Assembly: GCA_016709545.1 (NCBI GenBank)
Contig: JADJMO010000004.1
Location: 248,001-312,000 of the forward strand
Direction: 5' to 3'
DNA: 64,000 nucleotides
Source of the DNA: Myxococcales bacterium
GTDB lineage: Bacteria > Myxococcota_A > Polyangia > Polyangiales > JADJMO01
The position numbers and the translations under genes are program-made. Shown here one piece after another: positions 1-8,659 of this stretch; position 1 is the stretch's first letter, and the number at the start of each line of letters is the position of its first letter. The notes under the pieces were generated by a model. The model was given only the letters and a program-made list of their open reading frames with translations. It was not told the origin of the DNA and made no database searches.

Positions 1-165
1 CTGCCGCACGTCGGTCGTCGGCGGACGCGCGCGCGCCCGGAGCTCGGCGGCCGAGAGGCGCGGACCGGCCTCGAGCTCGACCCGCGTGAGCGAGGGCGGC
101 TTGTTCGCGCGCGGGCCCGTGCACCCGAGGGCGAGCAGCGCGAGCGCGAAGGACCAGCGGGCCAA
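1..165 (-). CDS. Putative lipoprotein, 3' end outside the window
   Basis: This reading frame is open from a TTG codon at 163-165 to the left edge (55 codons) and is too short for most ORF lists. Translation gives a basic N-terminus, a hydrophobic stretch and a lipobox (LALLALGC, Cys at residue 15), then a Pro/Arg-rich segment. That is the layout of a Gram-negative lipoprotein signal. It is transcribed divergently from the secreted protein gene starting at 191, with only 25 bases between start codons, so the two probably share a promoter region. No ATG exists at a sensible place, so the TTG start is inferred from the signal peptide. Its function cannot be judged from this fragment. Confidence 0.5.
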   Translation of the reverse strand, partial: MARWSFALALLALGCTGPRANKPPSLTRVELEAGPRLSAAELRARARPPTTDVRQ

Positions 166-190
166 GCGCCGGCATACTAGCGTGCGCCCG

Positions 191-1102
191 ATGCGTCGCC
201 TCCTCCTCGCCGTCGTCCTCGGTGCCTGCGGGCGAACCCCCGCCACCATGGGCGACGCTGCGCCGAGCGCGCCGGCCTCGAGCTCGGTGGCGCCAGCGGC
301 TTCCGTGTCCGCGTCGGTGTCCGTCTCGGCCTCGGTGTCGGCGTCGGCAGCCGCGTCGGCCTCGGTCGATCCCGAGGAGGACGACGAGCCCGCGCCGCCC
401 GCACCTTCCGTCGCTGCTCCCGCCACCGCGTCGGCGAGCGCTTCGGCTCCGGCGCCCAAGGTAGCGGCCGCGGCTTCGCAGAAGGCCCCGCCCAAGTTCG
501 ACCCGAAGGTGCCGAAGTGCCGGCTGCAGAAGCCGCTGCCGTTCTTGATCCGTGCCAACTACACGCCCGTCGGCGCCCACAAGGAGGCGCACGACAAGGC
601 GATCCGGTTCCGCACCGAGCACTACGGGTACGCCAAGGGGTTCGGCGATCCCAAGTGGAACGCCTACCCGCCGTCGCACTACGCGACCGACCTGCACTTC
701 ATGGGGCTCACGGCCAAGCTGCACCCCCGCATCGCCCCCGCGCTCGCCTGCGCCGAGCAGGCCATCCTCAAGCACTGCGGCGCGTTCCCGTACGCGCCCG
801 CGGTGCTCGCCGGCATCCGCTACGAGAACACCTACCGCGGCGGCGAGATCACCAACCACATGTACGGCATCGCCGTCGACCTCGATCCCGGCCGCAACAC
901 CTGCTGCAACTGCGTGCCGCCGTGGCGTGACCACCCGCTCTGCAAGAAGAAGCTGCCGATCGAGCAGCGCATGGCGATGCCGATGTGCTGGGTGAAGCAG
1001 TTCGAGAAATTCGGCTTCTACTGGCTCGGGCGCGACAAGCTCGAGGACACCATGCACTTCGAGTTCCTCGGCGATCCCGACAAGATCCTGCTGGGGAAGT
1101 GA
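191..1102 (+). CDS. Lipoprotein with peptidase M15-like (D,D-carboxypeptidase-type) domain
   Basis: The 303-residue product starts at the ATG giving MRRLLLAVVLGACG, a lipoprotein signal with Cys at residue 13; the upstream in-frame ATG at 86 would bury this signal and is rejected. Residues about 15-110 are a low-complexity Ala/Ser/Pro linker with SVSASVSAS-type repeats. The C-terminal half carries NHMYGIAVDLDP, matching the zinc-binding HxxGxAxD core of M15/DUF882-type peptidases, and a late HFEF that fits the final His ligand. Several Cys residues (CCNC and nearby) may form disulfides. By family, such proteins trim peptidoglycan stem peptides; that activity is inferred here. It would act in the periplasm, anchored to a membrane. 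Confidence 0.7.
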   Translation: MRRLLLAVVLGACGRTPATMGDAAPSAPASSSVAPAASVSASVSVSASVSASAAASASVDPEEDDEPAPPAPSVAAPATASASASAPAPKVAAAASQKAPPKFDPKVPKCRLQKPLPFLIRANYTPVGAHKEAHDKAIRFRTEHYGYAKGFGDPKWNAYPPSHYATDLHFMGLTAKLHPRIAPALACAEQAILKHCGAFPYAPAVLAGIRYENTYRGGEITNHMYGIAVDLDPGRNTCCNCVPPWRDHPLCKKKLPIEQRMAMPMCWVKQFEKFGFYWLGRDKLEDTMHFEFLGDPDKILLGK

Positions 1103-1158
1103 GCGGCGGAGGCCGCGGGGATTTGCCCGAGCCGGGGGGGACGTGCTTCGATCGGAGG

Positions 1159-2040
1159 ATGCGGAAGCTCGCCGTCGTCGTGCCCGTGGTCCTGGGACTT
1201 GCCGCGCCGCAGGCGGCCGAGGCCCAGTCGTACGAGGCGCCGAAGCCGATCGAGGTGCCGACCACGCCGGTCCCCCAGAGCCCTCCGCCCGCCACGCCGC
1301 CGCCCAAGAAGGCCGAGCCGAAGCCCGCGCCCGCGCCGACCACGGCGACGCCGAAGAAGGGTGACGACCCGCCCAAGGACGACAAGGACAAGGCCGAGAA
1401 GAAGCCGGTCAACTTCAACAACGACGGCGTGTTCAAGGTCTCGGGCACGGGCACCAACCTGGCGGCGCCCAAGGGCACGCCGGCGAAGGGTGGCGGCACC
1501 GCACCGGCGGGCAAGCCTGGCAAGGTGGCCAAGGCCAACGCGGCGATCGTCGCGCAGTGGCCCGGGTTCCGGATGACCGAGGACGGCGGCAGCGAGGTGA
1601 TGGTCGAGTTCTCCAAGAACGTCGCGCCCCCGAGCCGCTTCGAGGCCGCGGGCACGGTCACCTTCGTCTTCAAGGGCGCCATCGTCCTCAAGCACAACAA
1701 CCAGAATCCCTTGCTCACGGGGCACTTCAACACCCCCGTGTCGAGCGCGCGGCTCGTGCCGAAGAAGGGCGAGCTGCACCTCGTGATCGACCTGCGTGCG
1801 GCCACGAGCGCCGCGGGCACCACCGGCATGCGCGCGGGCGGCGAGCCCGGCTCGATGCAGTTCTTCGCCAAGTTCCCCGCCGGGAGCTACCTCGCAAAAG
1901 ACGCGGACGACGAGCCGATGCTCAAGCCGAGCACCACGAAGCTCAAGGGGACCGGCAAGGACGCGAGCAAGTCCGAGGCGCCTCCGCCGCCGCCCGAGAA
2001 GAAGCCGACGGGCGGCGCGAAGCCCGGCCCGAAAGAGTAG
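1159..2040 (+). CDS. Secreted Pro/Lys-rich protein of unknown function
   Basis: A 293-residue exported protein. The chosen ATG is preceded directly by GGAGG and opens a clear signal peptide (MRKLAVVVPVVLGLAAPQ, cleavage near AEA-Q). Residues about 30-170 are a Pro/Lys/Ala linker. The folded part (about 130-260) contains beta-strand-rich sequence such as EVMVEFSKN and LHLVIDLR, vaguely like AMIN-type peptidoglycan-associated modules, but the likeness is too weak to name. The C-terminus is again Pro/Lys-rich. The in-frame start at 985 lies inside the previous gene and lacks a signal. It is convergent with prmA, with 5 bases between the two stop codons. Confidence 0.65.
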   Translation: MRKLAVVVPVVLGLAAPQAAEAQSYEAPKPIEVPTTPVPQSPPPATPPPKKAEPKPAPAPTTATPKKGDDPPKDDKDKAEKKPVNFNNDGVFKVSGTGTNLAAPKGTPAKGGGTAPAGKPGKVAKANAAIVAQWPGFRMTEDGGSEVMVEFSKNVAPPSRFEAAGTVTFVFKGAIVLKHNNQNPLLTGHFNTPVSSARLVPKKGELHLVIDLRAATSAAGTTGMRAGGEPGSMQFFAKFPAGSYLAKDADDEPMLKPSTTKLKGTGKDASKSEAPPPPPEKKPTGGAKPGPKE

Positions 2041-2045
2041 AGCGA

Positions 2046-2978
2046 TCAGGGCCCTGCGCGGAGGACGAGGGCGATCCACTCGCCTTCGGCGGGGGCTTCC
2101 TCGAGGCGGAGCTCGGCATACTGCGCGAGCACCTCTTCGCGCTGGACGGCCAGGATGCCCGACAGCACCAAGAGACCACCAGGCGCGACGGTGCGCTTCA
2201 CGTCGGCCGCGCGCGGCACGAGCACCTCGGCCTGGATGTTGGCGAGAACGATGGGGTAGGTGCGCGTGAGGCCCGCGAAGTCCTCGTCGCTCGCCGCGAT
2301 GCGATCGGCGAGGCCGCAGCGCTCGGCGTTGGCGCGCGTGACCTCGACGGCCGCCGGATCGATGTCGAGCGCGTCCGCGCGAGCGGCCCCGAGCACGAGC
2401 GCGACCAGCGAGAGGATGCCGCTGCCGCACCCGAGGTCGAGGATCTCGCGGCCCTCCAGCTCCGCGGCCCGCGCGTCGAGCACGCGCGAGACGAGCGCCG
2501 TGGTCGCGTGCAGGCCGGTACCGAACGCGCGGCCGGGCTCGAGCTCGAGCACGTGCACGCCGGCGGCGAGGTCGGTGGGGACCGGGCGCCACGGCGGACG
2601 GATCATGACGTGCGGCGTGAGGAGGAAGGGCTCGAAGTGCTCCTTCCAGGCGTCGCGCCAGGCGTCGCCGTGCACCTCCTCGATGCGCGGCGAGAGCTCC
2701 GCGTCGAACGCGGCGAGCGCCTCCTCGGCGGCCTCGCGCGTGGGGAACGCCGCCACCAGCGTGACCACCTCGTCCTCGGTCTCGACGGGCGCGCGCGGGC
2801 TCGCGACGTCGGCGCCGGGATCGAGGATGGGGCCCGCCGAGTGAGCGCCCCGCACGAGCGTGCTCGCGTCGCGACGTTCGACGCCCTCCGCGCCGAGCTC
2901 GAACAGCTGATCGGCGGCGACCTCGGCGAGCGAAGCGGGGACGTCGATGGCGAGGAACGGATAGACCGGGTCGCTCAT
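2046..2978 (-). CDS. prmA: Ribosomal protein L11 methyltransferase
   Basis: This 310-residue protein methylates ribosomal protein L11 on several amino groups using S-adenosylmethionine, in the cytosol. The N-terminal 120 residues form the L11-recognition region (PYPFLAIDVP-like opening, then GDAWRDAWKEHF and PFLLTPHVMIRPPW, which is typical of PrmA). The methyltransferase domain shows GTGLHATTAL and the SAM-binding motif ILDLGCGSGILSL, followed by ANIQAEVLV, the N-I/P-x family signature region. The length fits the family. The start is set by the TGATG overlap with the stop codon of the upstream gene, which implies translational coupling to that TPR-like envelope protein. Confidence 0.92.
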   Translation of the reverse strand: MSDPVYPFLAIDVPASLAEVAADQLFELGAEGVERRDASTLVRGAHSAGPILDPGADVASPRAPVETEDEVVTLVAAFPTREAAEEALAAFDAELSPRIEEVHGDAWRDAWKEHFEPFLLTPHVMIRPPWRPVPTDLAAGVHVLELEPGRAFGTGLHATTALVSRVLDARAAELEGREILDLGCGSGILSLVALVLGAARADALDIDPAAVEVTRANAERCGLADRIAASDEDFAGLTRTYPIVLANIQAEVLVPRAADVKRTVAPGGLLVLSGILAVQREEVLAQYAELRLEEAPAEGEWIALVLRAGP

Positions 2979-3910
2979 CAATCGGAGATGGTGATGACGA
3001 TGCCGGCGTTCGGGCTGGGCCCCGGAGTCGTGCTCTTGCGGGTCAGCAGGTAGGTGGCGACGACGCCGCCCGCGACGATGGCCGCCGCGCCCGTCCAGAA
3101 CCACCAGGTGCCGAAGATCGAGCCCTCTTTCTCGGCCTGCACGGCGACGCGCAGCGGGGTCTCGGCGTCGCCGCGGGTGGCGATGGCGAGGCCGCCCGAG
3201 TCGGAGGCCTGGACGTAGTACTCGATGATCGGCGGCTTGACCGCGTTGGCCGGGATGGTCGCCTTGAAGCTGCCCGCGTCGAGCGCACAGGGCAGCTCGA
3301 GGAACTTGCCGGCGGAGCCCGTGCGGTAGAACAGCACGATCTTGGCCACCCGCTTGCCCGTGTCCTCGACGGAGCCGGTGACGGCGATCGACTGGTCGTG
3401 GGGCGCCTCGGCGGGCGGGATCTGCTTGAGGACGACCGGCGGCAGCGGCTTCTCGGTCTTGGTCTGACCAGGCTTGCCCTCTTCGATCCACTGCTTCTTG
3501 TACTTGTCGAACGGCTCGCGGAACTTGGGCGACTCGTTCTTGGGGAGCGCGTACTCCTCGTCGAGCGCGTAGAGCGCGAAGAGCGCCGTGCGGGCCGAGT
3601 CGTCCTGCTTGAGGACGATGTAGTTGTAGGCCAGCCAGCGGTAGATCTCGATCTTCTGGGACTTGCTGACGTCGGACCGGAGGAGCGCGGCGCTGAGCTT
3701 CTGGATCGACTCGTCGTACTGCTGGTCGTCGAACTTCTCCTTGGCCTGGTCGATGAGCTTCTGGGTCGGGACCTTGTTCTGCGCCCAGGCCACCTGCGGG
3801 AGCATGGTGGCGACCGAGACGTGGGCGGTCGCGAACAGGGCGAGCGACACGGCAAAACGCGCAGCGCGGGCGCGGCGGACGAGGGAGCCGGACGACATCG
3901 CCGGCAGCAT
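2978..3910 (-). CDS. Exported TPR-like protein with C-terminal membrane anchor
   Basis: A 310-residue product of a common myxobacterial layout. An N-terminal signal segment (about residues 12-44, ending VAWAQ) is followed by helical repeats resembling TPRs (QKLIDQAKEKFDDQQYDESI), then a beta-rich module (KIVLFYRTGSAGKFLELPC) similar to the Ig-like piece often seen after TPRs in such proteins. One transmembrane helix (WWFWTGAAAIVAGGVVATYL) lies near the C-terminus with a short basic/Pro tail. ATGs exist at 3910 and 3898; neither has a strong ribosome site. The stop overlaps the prmA start, so the two form an operon. Molecular function is unknown; a structural or scaffolding envelope role is a guess. 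Confidence 0.7.
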   Translation of the reverse strand: MLPAMSSGSLVRRARAARFAVSLALFATAHVSVATMLPQVAWAQNKVPTQKLIDQAKEKFDDQQYDESIQKLSAALLRSDVSKSQKIEIYRWLAYNYIVLKQDDSARTALFALYALDEEYALPKNESPKFREPFDKYKKQWIEEGKPGQTKTEKPLPPVVLKQIPPAEAPHDQSIAVTGSVEDTGKRVAKIVLFYRTGSAGKFLELPCALDAGSFKATIPANAVKPPIIEYYVQASDSGGLAIATRGDAETPLRVAVQAEKEGSIFGTWWFWTGAAAIVAGGVVATYLLTRKSTTPGPSPNAGIVITISD

Positions 3911-3964
3911 ACGGGGGTTTCGGTCCGGTTTGATAGAGGCTCGCGTCGGACTCGGGACAGGTGT

Positions 3965-4858
3965 TCAGCCGGGGATCACCAACCGAGCCGTCCATGGGCT
4001 CTCGGGCTCGATCTTCTCCATCGATTCAGCGCCGGCGAGGAGTGAGCCGCCCAGCTGCTGGCAGAGGCCGCGTGCCAGCTCGAACGCCTCCGAGCCGGAC
4101 TCCCAGCCTGTGGGGACGCCGCCCTGGCTCGCGATCTCGACCTCGAAGCCACCGGCGGTCGGCTGTGTCCGGAGGTGCAGAGATCGGCCGGCCTCGAGGA
4201 GTGCACCGACGAGCTGCGCGACGACCATCCCCACCCGCATCGCGACCTCCGAGTCGACCTCGAGTTCGGGATCGAGGCTCGAGGTCAGGAGGGACGTGTG
4301 CGGTTCACCCCGCGTCAACATCGCAACCTGCTCGACCAGCCTCCCGAGGTAGCTCGCCAGCGGTATCCGCAGGCTCGTGGGCCCACGACGCAGGAGATCG
4401 TGGATCACGGACATGGCCGTGAACCGCGTCTCCAAGTCGCGCAGGCCAGGAGCAGTGGGCGACCAGCTGCGCACGAGACCCAACGCCAGTTGGAGGTGGT
4501 TGCGCGCGCGGTGGTGGACCTCGTGGTGCAGGAGTGCGAGCTGCTCCGCAGCGACGGCAATCCGTTCACCAGGATCTGTGCTCAGCGTCAATACCAGGAA
4601 GCCGCCTGAGCACAGTGTCGCGTGGTAGACGTACGCGCTTCGATCTAGCTCAATCTGCCCAGAGATCGTTCCACTTTGGGCCAATCGGGCGAGCTGGGCG
4701 AGCGGATGGGACGAGCCTGCGACTTCGTCCAAGGTGCGCCCCAGCGCCGTTCGGTCGCGGAGTTGGGTGGCGGCGCGCGCGTTCCAGGTGACGATCCGCA
4801 GGCCCTCGTCGAGGACGAGCACTATTTCCGCCGTCGATGGTCTACTGGGAGCGCGCAT
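3965..4858 (-). CDS. PAS plus HisKA_2-type histidine kinase-like protein with degenerate ATPase domain
   Basis: A 297-residue soluble protein. Residues about 8-95 look like a PAS fold (TAEIVLVLDEGLRIVTWNA). The dimerisation/phosphoacceptor helix reads EVHHRARNHLQLALGLVRS, closely matching the HisKA_2 box EIHHRVKNNLQ, with the likely phosphorylatable His at about 115. The following ATPase region keeps the length and the ending (LARGLCQQLGGSL) but lacks the normal N-box Asn (QLVGALLEAG where LLTNALKYA is usual) and has SQGGVP where a DDGxG motif is expected. It may therefore be a non-catalytic phosphotransfer or decoy protein. The ATG at 4858 is preferred; an upstream ATG at 4990 would overlap the divergent kinase gene. 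It is divergent from the PAS kinase, sharing about 110 bases of promoter region. Confidence 0.75.
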   Translation of the reverse strand: MRAPSRPSTAEIVLVLDEGLRIVTWNARAATQLRDRTALGRTLDEVAGSSHPLAQLARLAQSGTISGQIELDRSAYVYHATLCSGGFLVLTLSTDPGERIAVAAEQLALLHHEVHHRARNHLQLALGLVRSWSPTAPGLRDLETRFTAMSVIHDLLRRGPTSLRIPLASYLGRLVEQVAMLTRGEPHTSLLTSSLDPELEVDSEVAMRVGMVVAQLVGALLEAGRSLHLRTQPTAGGFEVEIASQGGVPTGWESGSEAFELARGLCQQLGGSLLAGAESMEKIEPESPWTARLVIPG

Positions 4859-4970
4859 GGTGGTCACCGAGGCATCTTCTGTAGCAGCAACGTCACCGAC
4901 GGGGACGATTTGTCTGATCGCCTGTTCTCCTACAGTATCTCGTTCCTCAGCCGTATGATCGAGCCAATCG

Positions 4971-6731
4971 ATGGGAGTGAGTGGGGGCATCTTGCAGCCA
5001 TCTTGGCCGGAGAGACTCGCCGATCTCCTCCCGGTTCTACTCGTCTGGCTGGACCGCGAGGGACGGATCGTCCGGGTGAACCCGTTCTTCGCCGCGTTCA
5101 CCGGATTCACCGTCGAGGAGGTGGTCGGCCTGGATTGGTTCGAGACGTTCGTCCCTCCCCGAGAACGCCACCGCGTCCGCGCCGTGCATGCCGCGACGCT
5201 GACCGACATCTCCACGAGCGGCACCCTCAACGCAATCGTGCGGCGTGACGGATCCGAGGCGGACATCGAGTGGCAGAATCGCGCGCTGCACGCGGAGGAT
5301 GGGGCGTTCGAAGGTTGCCTCGCCTTCGGCGTCGACGCGACGGAGCGGGTGCGTGCCCGACGGGCCCTCGAGCACAGCGAGGCCATGCTCGCCGAGGCGC
5401 AGCGCATCGCCCACATCGGCAGCTGGGAGCTGGACCTCCGGACGATGCAAGCGCGCTGGTCGGCCGAGACCTACCGGATCCTCGAGGTCGACCCTGGAAC
5501 GAGTGACCTGTTCGAGCAGTTCGTGGCGCGCATCCACCCGGACGATCGACCGGGAGGGGTGGCTCGCTTCGAGGCCGCTGTCACGAGTGGCGCGCCCGTC
5601 GACGAGCTGGCGCGGCTCCTGATGCCCGATGGACGCATCAAGTGGGTCCGCCAGCGAGCCGGGCTGATGAACGTCGACCTCGACGAGCGAGGCCAGCCGA
5701 CCCGCATGGTCGGCACGCTCGAGGACGTCACCGAGCGCGTGCTCGGGGAGCAGGCCATCACGGCGGAACGCACCCTCTTGCGCTCGACGATCGAGGTGTT
5801 CCCGGGGTTCGCCGGCGTCTACACGAAGGATGGCGCGCTCGTGAGCGCCAACTCCGCGGCGCGAAGGCTCTCGGGGCGAACGGACGACCGGACGGCCCCG
5901 TGGGCCCTGCCCGGCTGGCCGACGGCGGAGACCGGCGCGAGCCTGCGTGAGGGATTCACACGGGCCTTGACCGAGGGCGAAGCGCGCTTCGAGATACGCG
6001 TCGGATCGCTCGAGATCGAGGCCGCCTTCGAACCCATCCGTGACACGGACGGCGAGATCACGCACGTGGCCGCCTTCGGCCTCGACGTGACCCCGCGGAA
6101 CCGGGCGCTGGCGCGGGCCCAGGCCAGTGAGGCGCGCCTGATCGAGGCGCAGCGCATCGCGCGGGTGGGCAGCTGGGAGCTCGACCTCTCTACCAACGTC
6201 CTTCGCTGGTCCGACGAAGTGTTCCGCATCTTCGAGATCGATCCCCGATCATTCGCGGCGTCGTACGAGGCCTTCCTCGCGACGATCCACCCGGAAGATC
6301 GGCCACGCGTCGACGACGCCTACCAGCGCTCCCTGCGCGAGCGGCGCCCCTACGAGGTCGGCCACCGACTGCTCATGCCCGACGGTCGGGTGAAGCACGT
6401 CCACGAACGTGGCGAGCACGCCTTCGATGCGGCGGGCACACCGGTCCGATCGGTGGGGACCGTCCACGACGTCACGTTGCTCGTCGACGCCGAGGAGCGC
6501 CTGCGCCGCGTGCTCGACGCGATGGCGCCGTTCGTGGCAGTGCTCGATCTCGAGGGCCGGTTCGTGGAGGTCAACAGGGCCCCCTCGAGCTCGTCGGCCA
6601 GGATCGCGACGCCGTGCTCGGGACGGTCGTGTGGGAGCGACCGACCTGGCAGGTCAACCAGGCCGCCGTGGCCACGCTGCGGGAGGGCGTGCGGCGCGCC
6701 GCGGCGGGCGAGGTGTTCCGCGCGGACCTGA
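4971..6731 (+). CDS. Multi-PAS sensor histidine kinase, N-terminal part (frameshifted)
   Basis: This is the first 586 codons of a cytosolic sensor kinase that is really about 1229 residues long; the last 50 or so residues here are out-of-frame noise. There is no signal peptide or membrane segment. PAS-like modules start at about residues 17 (PVLLVWLDREGRIVRVN), 145 (HIGSWELDLRTMQARWS, PAS_3 type), 270, 395 (VGSWELDLSTNVLRWSDE, PAS_3 type) and 512. The fifth module breaks after RFVEVNRAP: one extra C in the five-C run at 6580-6584 would restore PLELVGQDRDAVLG and join the next reading frame. Such stacked PAS modules sense ligands, redox state or light; no cofactor-binding residue can be assigned by eye. 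Confidence 0.8.
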   Translation: MGVSGGILQPSWPERLADLLPVLLVWLDREGRIVRVNPFFAAFTGFTVEEVVGLDWFETFVPPRERHRVRAVHAATLTDISTSGTLNAIVRRDGSEADIEWQNRALHAEDGAFEGCLAFGVDATERVRARRALEHSEAMLAEAQRIAHIGSWELDLRTMQARWSAETYRILEVDPGTSDLFEQFVARIHPDDRPGGVARFEAAVTSGAPVDELARLLMPDGRIKWVRQRAGLMNVDLDERGQPTRMVGTLEDVTERVLGEQAITAERTLLRSTIEVFPGFAGVYTKDGALVSANSAARRLSGRTDDRTAPWALPGWPTAETGASLREGFTRALTEGEARFEIRVGSLEIEAAFEPIRDTDGEITHVAAFGLDVTPRNRALARAQASEARLIEAQRIARVGSWELDLSTNVLRWSDEVFRIFEIDPRSFAASYEAFLATIHPEDRPRVDDAYQRSLRERRPYEVGHRLLMPDGRVKHVHERGEHAFDAAGTPVRSVGTVHDVTLLVDAEERLRRVLDAMAPFVAVLDLEGRFVEVNRAPSSSSARIATPCSGRSCGSDRPGRSTRPPWPRCGRACGAPRRARCSART

Positions 6732-8659
6732 CGTCGCTCGCGAGCGACGGGCGAGCGTTCACGGTCGACGCCACGTTCTGCCCCGCCCGCGACTGCAACG
6801 GTCGGATCGTGCAGATCATCGCGTCGGCGGTGGACATCACCGAGCGCAAGCGGATGGAGGACGAACTCCTCGTCCACTCGCGGGTGCTCGTCTCGATGGC
6901 CGAGGGCGTGAATTTCGTGGGGATGGACGGTCGAGTCCGGTTCACGAGTCCCGCCTTCGACGCGATGTTCGGCTACGCCGCAGGAGAGCTCGTCGGTCAG
7001 CACGTGTCCGTCTTGAACGACGCGACCGCCGAGGAGAACGCTGCCATCATCGACGGCATCCTCGAGCACATGGCTCGGGGTGCGCTGTGGCAGGGTGAGT
7101 TCAAGAACCGCAAGAAGGACGGCACGGTCTTCTACTCCCACGCCCGCATCACCACCGTCGAGGGCACGACGGAGAGGCTCTACGTCACCGTCCAGGAGGA
7201 CATCACGGAGCGACGCGCGGCCCGTCTGGCCCTCGAGCGCAGCGAACGACGGCTGGCCGAGGCCCACCGGCTGGCCCACATCGGCGCGTGGGAACGCGAC
7301 CTGCGCACCGGCACGGGGTGGTGGTCCGAGGAACTCTACCGCATCTTCGAGGCGCCTCGCGACGAGCCGCGGGTGTTCGACACGTTCCTCTCGCGCGTCC
7401 ACCCGGAGGATCGAGCCGTCGTGGAGGCGGCGGTCCCGACGGCGATGATCGCGGGGTGGTGGGAGGGCGATTTTCGCATCCTCCGACCCAACGGCGAGGT
7501 CCGTCACCTGCACAGCGTGGCAGAGGTGACCTTCGAGGGTGCGCGTCCCGTCGTGATTGCCGGCACCCATCAGGACGTCACGCCGCAACGTGAGGCCGAA
7601 GAGCTGATCCGACGCACGAGCACGCTCCTGTCGTCGGTCGTCGACTCCTCCACCGACTGGATCTTCGTCAAGGACGCGGCCTATCGCTTTCTGCTGACCA
7701 ACCGCGCGATGGCCAGCGGGTTTGCCGTCGAGCCCAAGGACATGCTCGGCCGACTCGACGTGGAGTTCGTCGGTCCGATCGCCGATCGCGGCGACGACGA
7801 GTGGCGTCTCGAGAGCCTCCACGCGTCGGACGACCGCGTGCTGGCCGGTGAAACGGTGCACCTCCCCGCGGTGCCCGTGACCCTCGCCACGGGGCAACAG
7901 CGCGTGTTCGACACGGTCAAGCTCCCCCTGCGCGACCAGCTGGGACGCATCTACGGAGTCCTGGGCTACTGCCGTGACGTGACCGACGCGCGACGCGCCG
8001 CGAAGGAGCAGGCGCGCTCGCTGGAGGAGAAGGAGACCCTGCTCCGAGAGATCCACCACCGGGTGAAGAACAACCTGCAAATCCTCTCGAGTCTGCTCCA
8101 CTTCCAGGCGAAGAAGGCGCGCACCGCGGATCAGCTCGCGGTGTTCAGCGAGGCCCGGAGCCGCATCCTCGCGATGATCCTCGTCCACGAGAAGCTGTAC
8201 CAGTCCCAGGAGCTCTCGCGCGTGGCCTTCGGCGACTACGTCCGTTCGCTGACCCAGGTGCTCGCGGCGTCGTTCGTCGGCGGGGTGAAGGTGCGCGTCT
8301 CGGTCGACACCGACGACCTGCGGCTCCCGCTCGAGGTCGCGCTGCCGACCGGGATGATCCTGTGCGAGCTGCTGACCAACGTGTTCAAGTACGCCTACCC
8401 CGACGCCACGATGGGCGCCGCCCGCGTGGTGGCGCGCCGGGAGGGCGACACCGTGCGCCTGCGCGTCGAGGACGACGGGGTCGGACTTCCGGTCGACCTC
8501 GATCCCTCGACGGTCACCTCGTTCGGCTTCCACCTGGTCCAGAACCTGGTGGAGCAGCTCGACGGCAGGCTCTCTTTCGGGCCTGGTGCGATCGGCCGCG
8601 GCGCGCACGTCGAGGTCACCTTCCCGCTCCGAACCCCAACCCTTTGGCCAGACCGATGA
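6614..8659 (+). CDS. Multi-PAS sensor histidine kinase, C-terminal part with HisKA_2 kinase core
   Basis: This frame continues the interrupted kinase; coding similarity begins at about 6580, upstream of the nominal GTG at 6614, so the GTG is not a true start. It holds the rest of PAS module 5, then modules at about residues 93 (VLVSMAEGVNFVGMDGRVRF), 215 (HIGAWERDLRTGTGWWSEE) and 337. The kinase core has an intact HisKA_2 box (REIHHRVKNNLQILSSLL), an N-box (ELLTNVFKYAYP) and a G-box (VEDDGVGLP), so catalysis should work if the full protein is made. The stop overlaps the start of the REC-containing hybrid kinase by ATGA, making that protein the obvious partner. It might be translated alone as a truncated kinase, but this is less likely than a sequence error. 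Confidence 0.8.
   Translation: MLGTVVWERPTWQVNQAAVATLREGVRRAAAGEVFRADLTSLASDGRAFTVDATFCPARDCNGRIVQIIASAVDITERKRMEDELLVHSRVLVSMAEGVNFVGMDGRVRFTSPAFDAMFGYAAGELVGQHVSVLNDATAEENAAIIDGILEHMARGALWQGEFKNRKKDGTVFYSHARITTVEGTTERLYVTVQEDITERRAARLALERSERRLAEAHRLAHIGAWERDLRTGTGWWSEELYRIFEAPRDEPRVFDTFLSRVHPEDRAVVEAAVPTAMIAGWWEGDFRILRPNGEVRHLHSVAEVTFEGARPVVIAGTHQDVTPQREAEELIRRTSTLLSSVVDSSTDWIFVKDAAYRFLLTNRAMASGFAVEPKDMLGRLDVEFVGPIADRGDDEWRLESLHASDDRVLAGETVHLPAVPVTLATGQQRVFDTVKLPLRDQLGRIYGVLGYCRDVTDARRAAKEQARSLEEKETLLREIHHRVKNNLQILSSLLHFQAKKARTADQLAVFSEARSRILAMILVHEKLYQSQELSRVAFGDYVRSLTQVLAASFVGGVKVRVSVDTDDLRLPLEVALPTGMILCELLTNVFKYAYPDATMGAARVVARREGDTVRLRVEDDGVGLPVDLDPSTVTSFGFHLVQNLVEQLDGRLSFGPGAIGRGAHVEVTFPLRTPTLWPDR

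Noticed and set aside
4909..4935. Sigma-70-like promoter TTGTCT-15-TACAGT before the PAS kinase
   Set aside because: Spacing is short and both boxes are weak; it is not strong enough to list in GC-rich DNA.
4859..4990. Longer N-terminus for the HisKA_2-like protein from ATG 4990
   Set aside because: It would overlap the divergent PAS kinase start and adds sequence without a domain; ATG 4858 is adjacent to the PAS fold.
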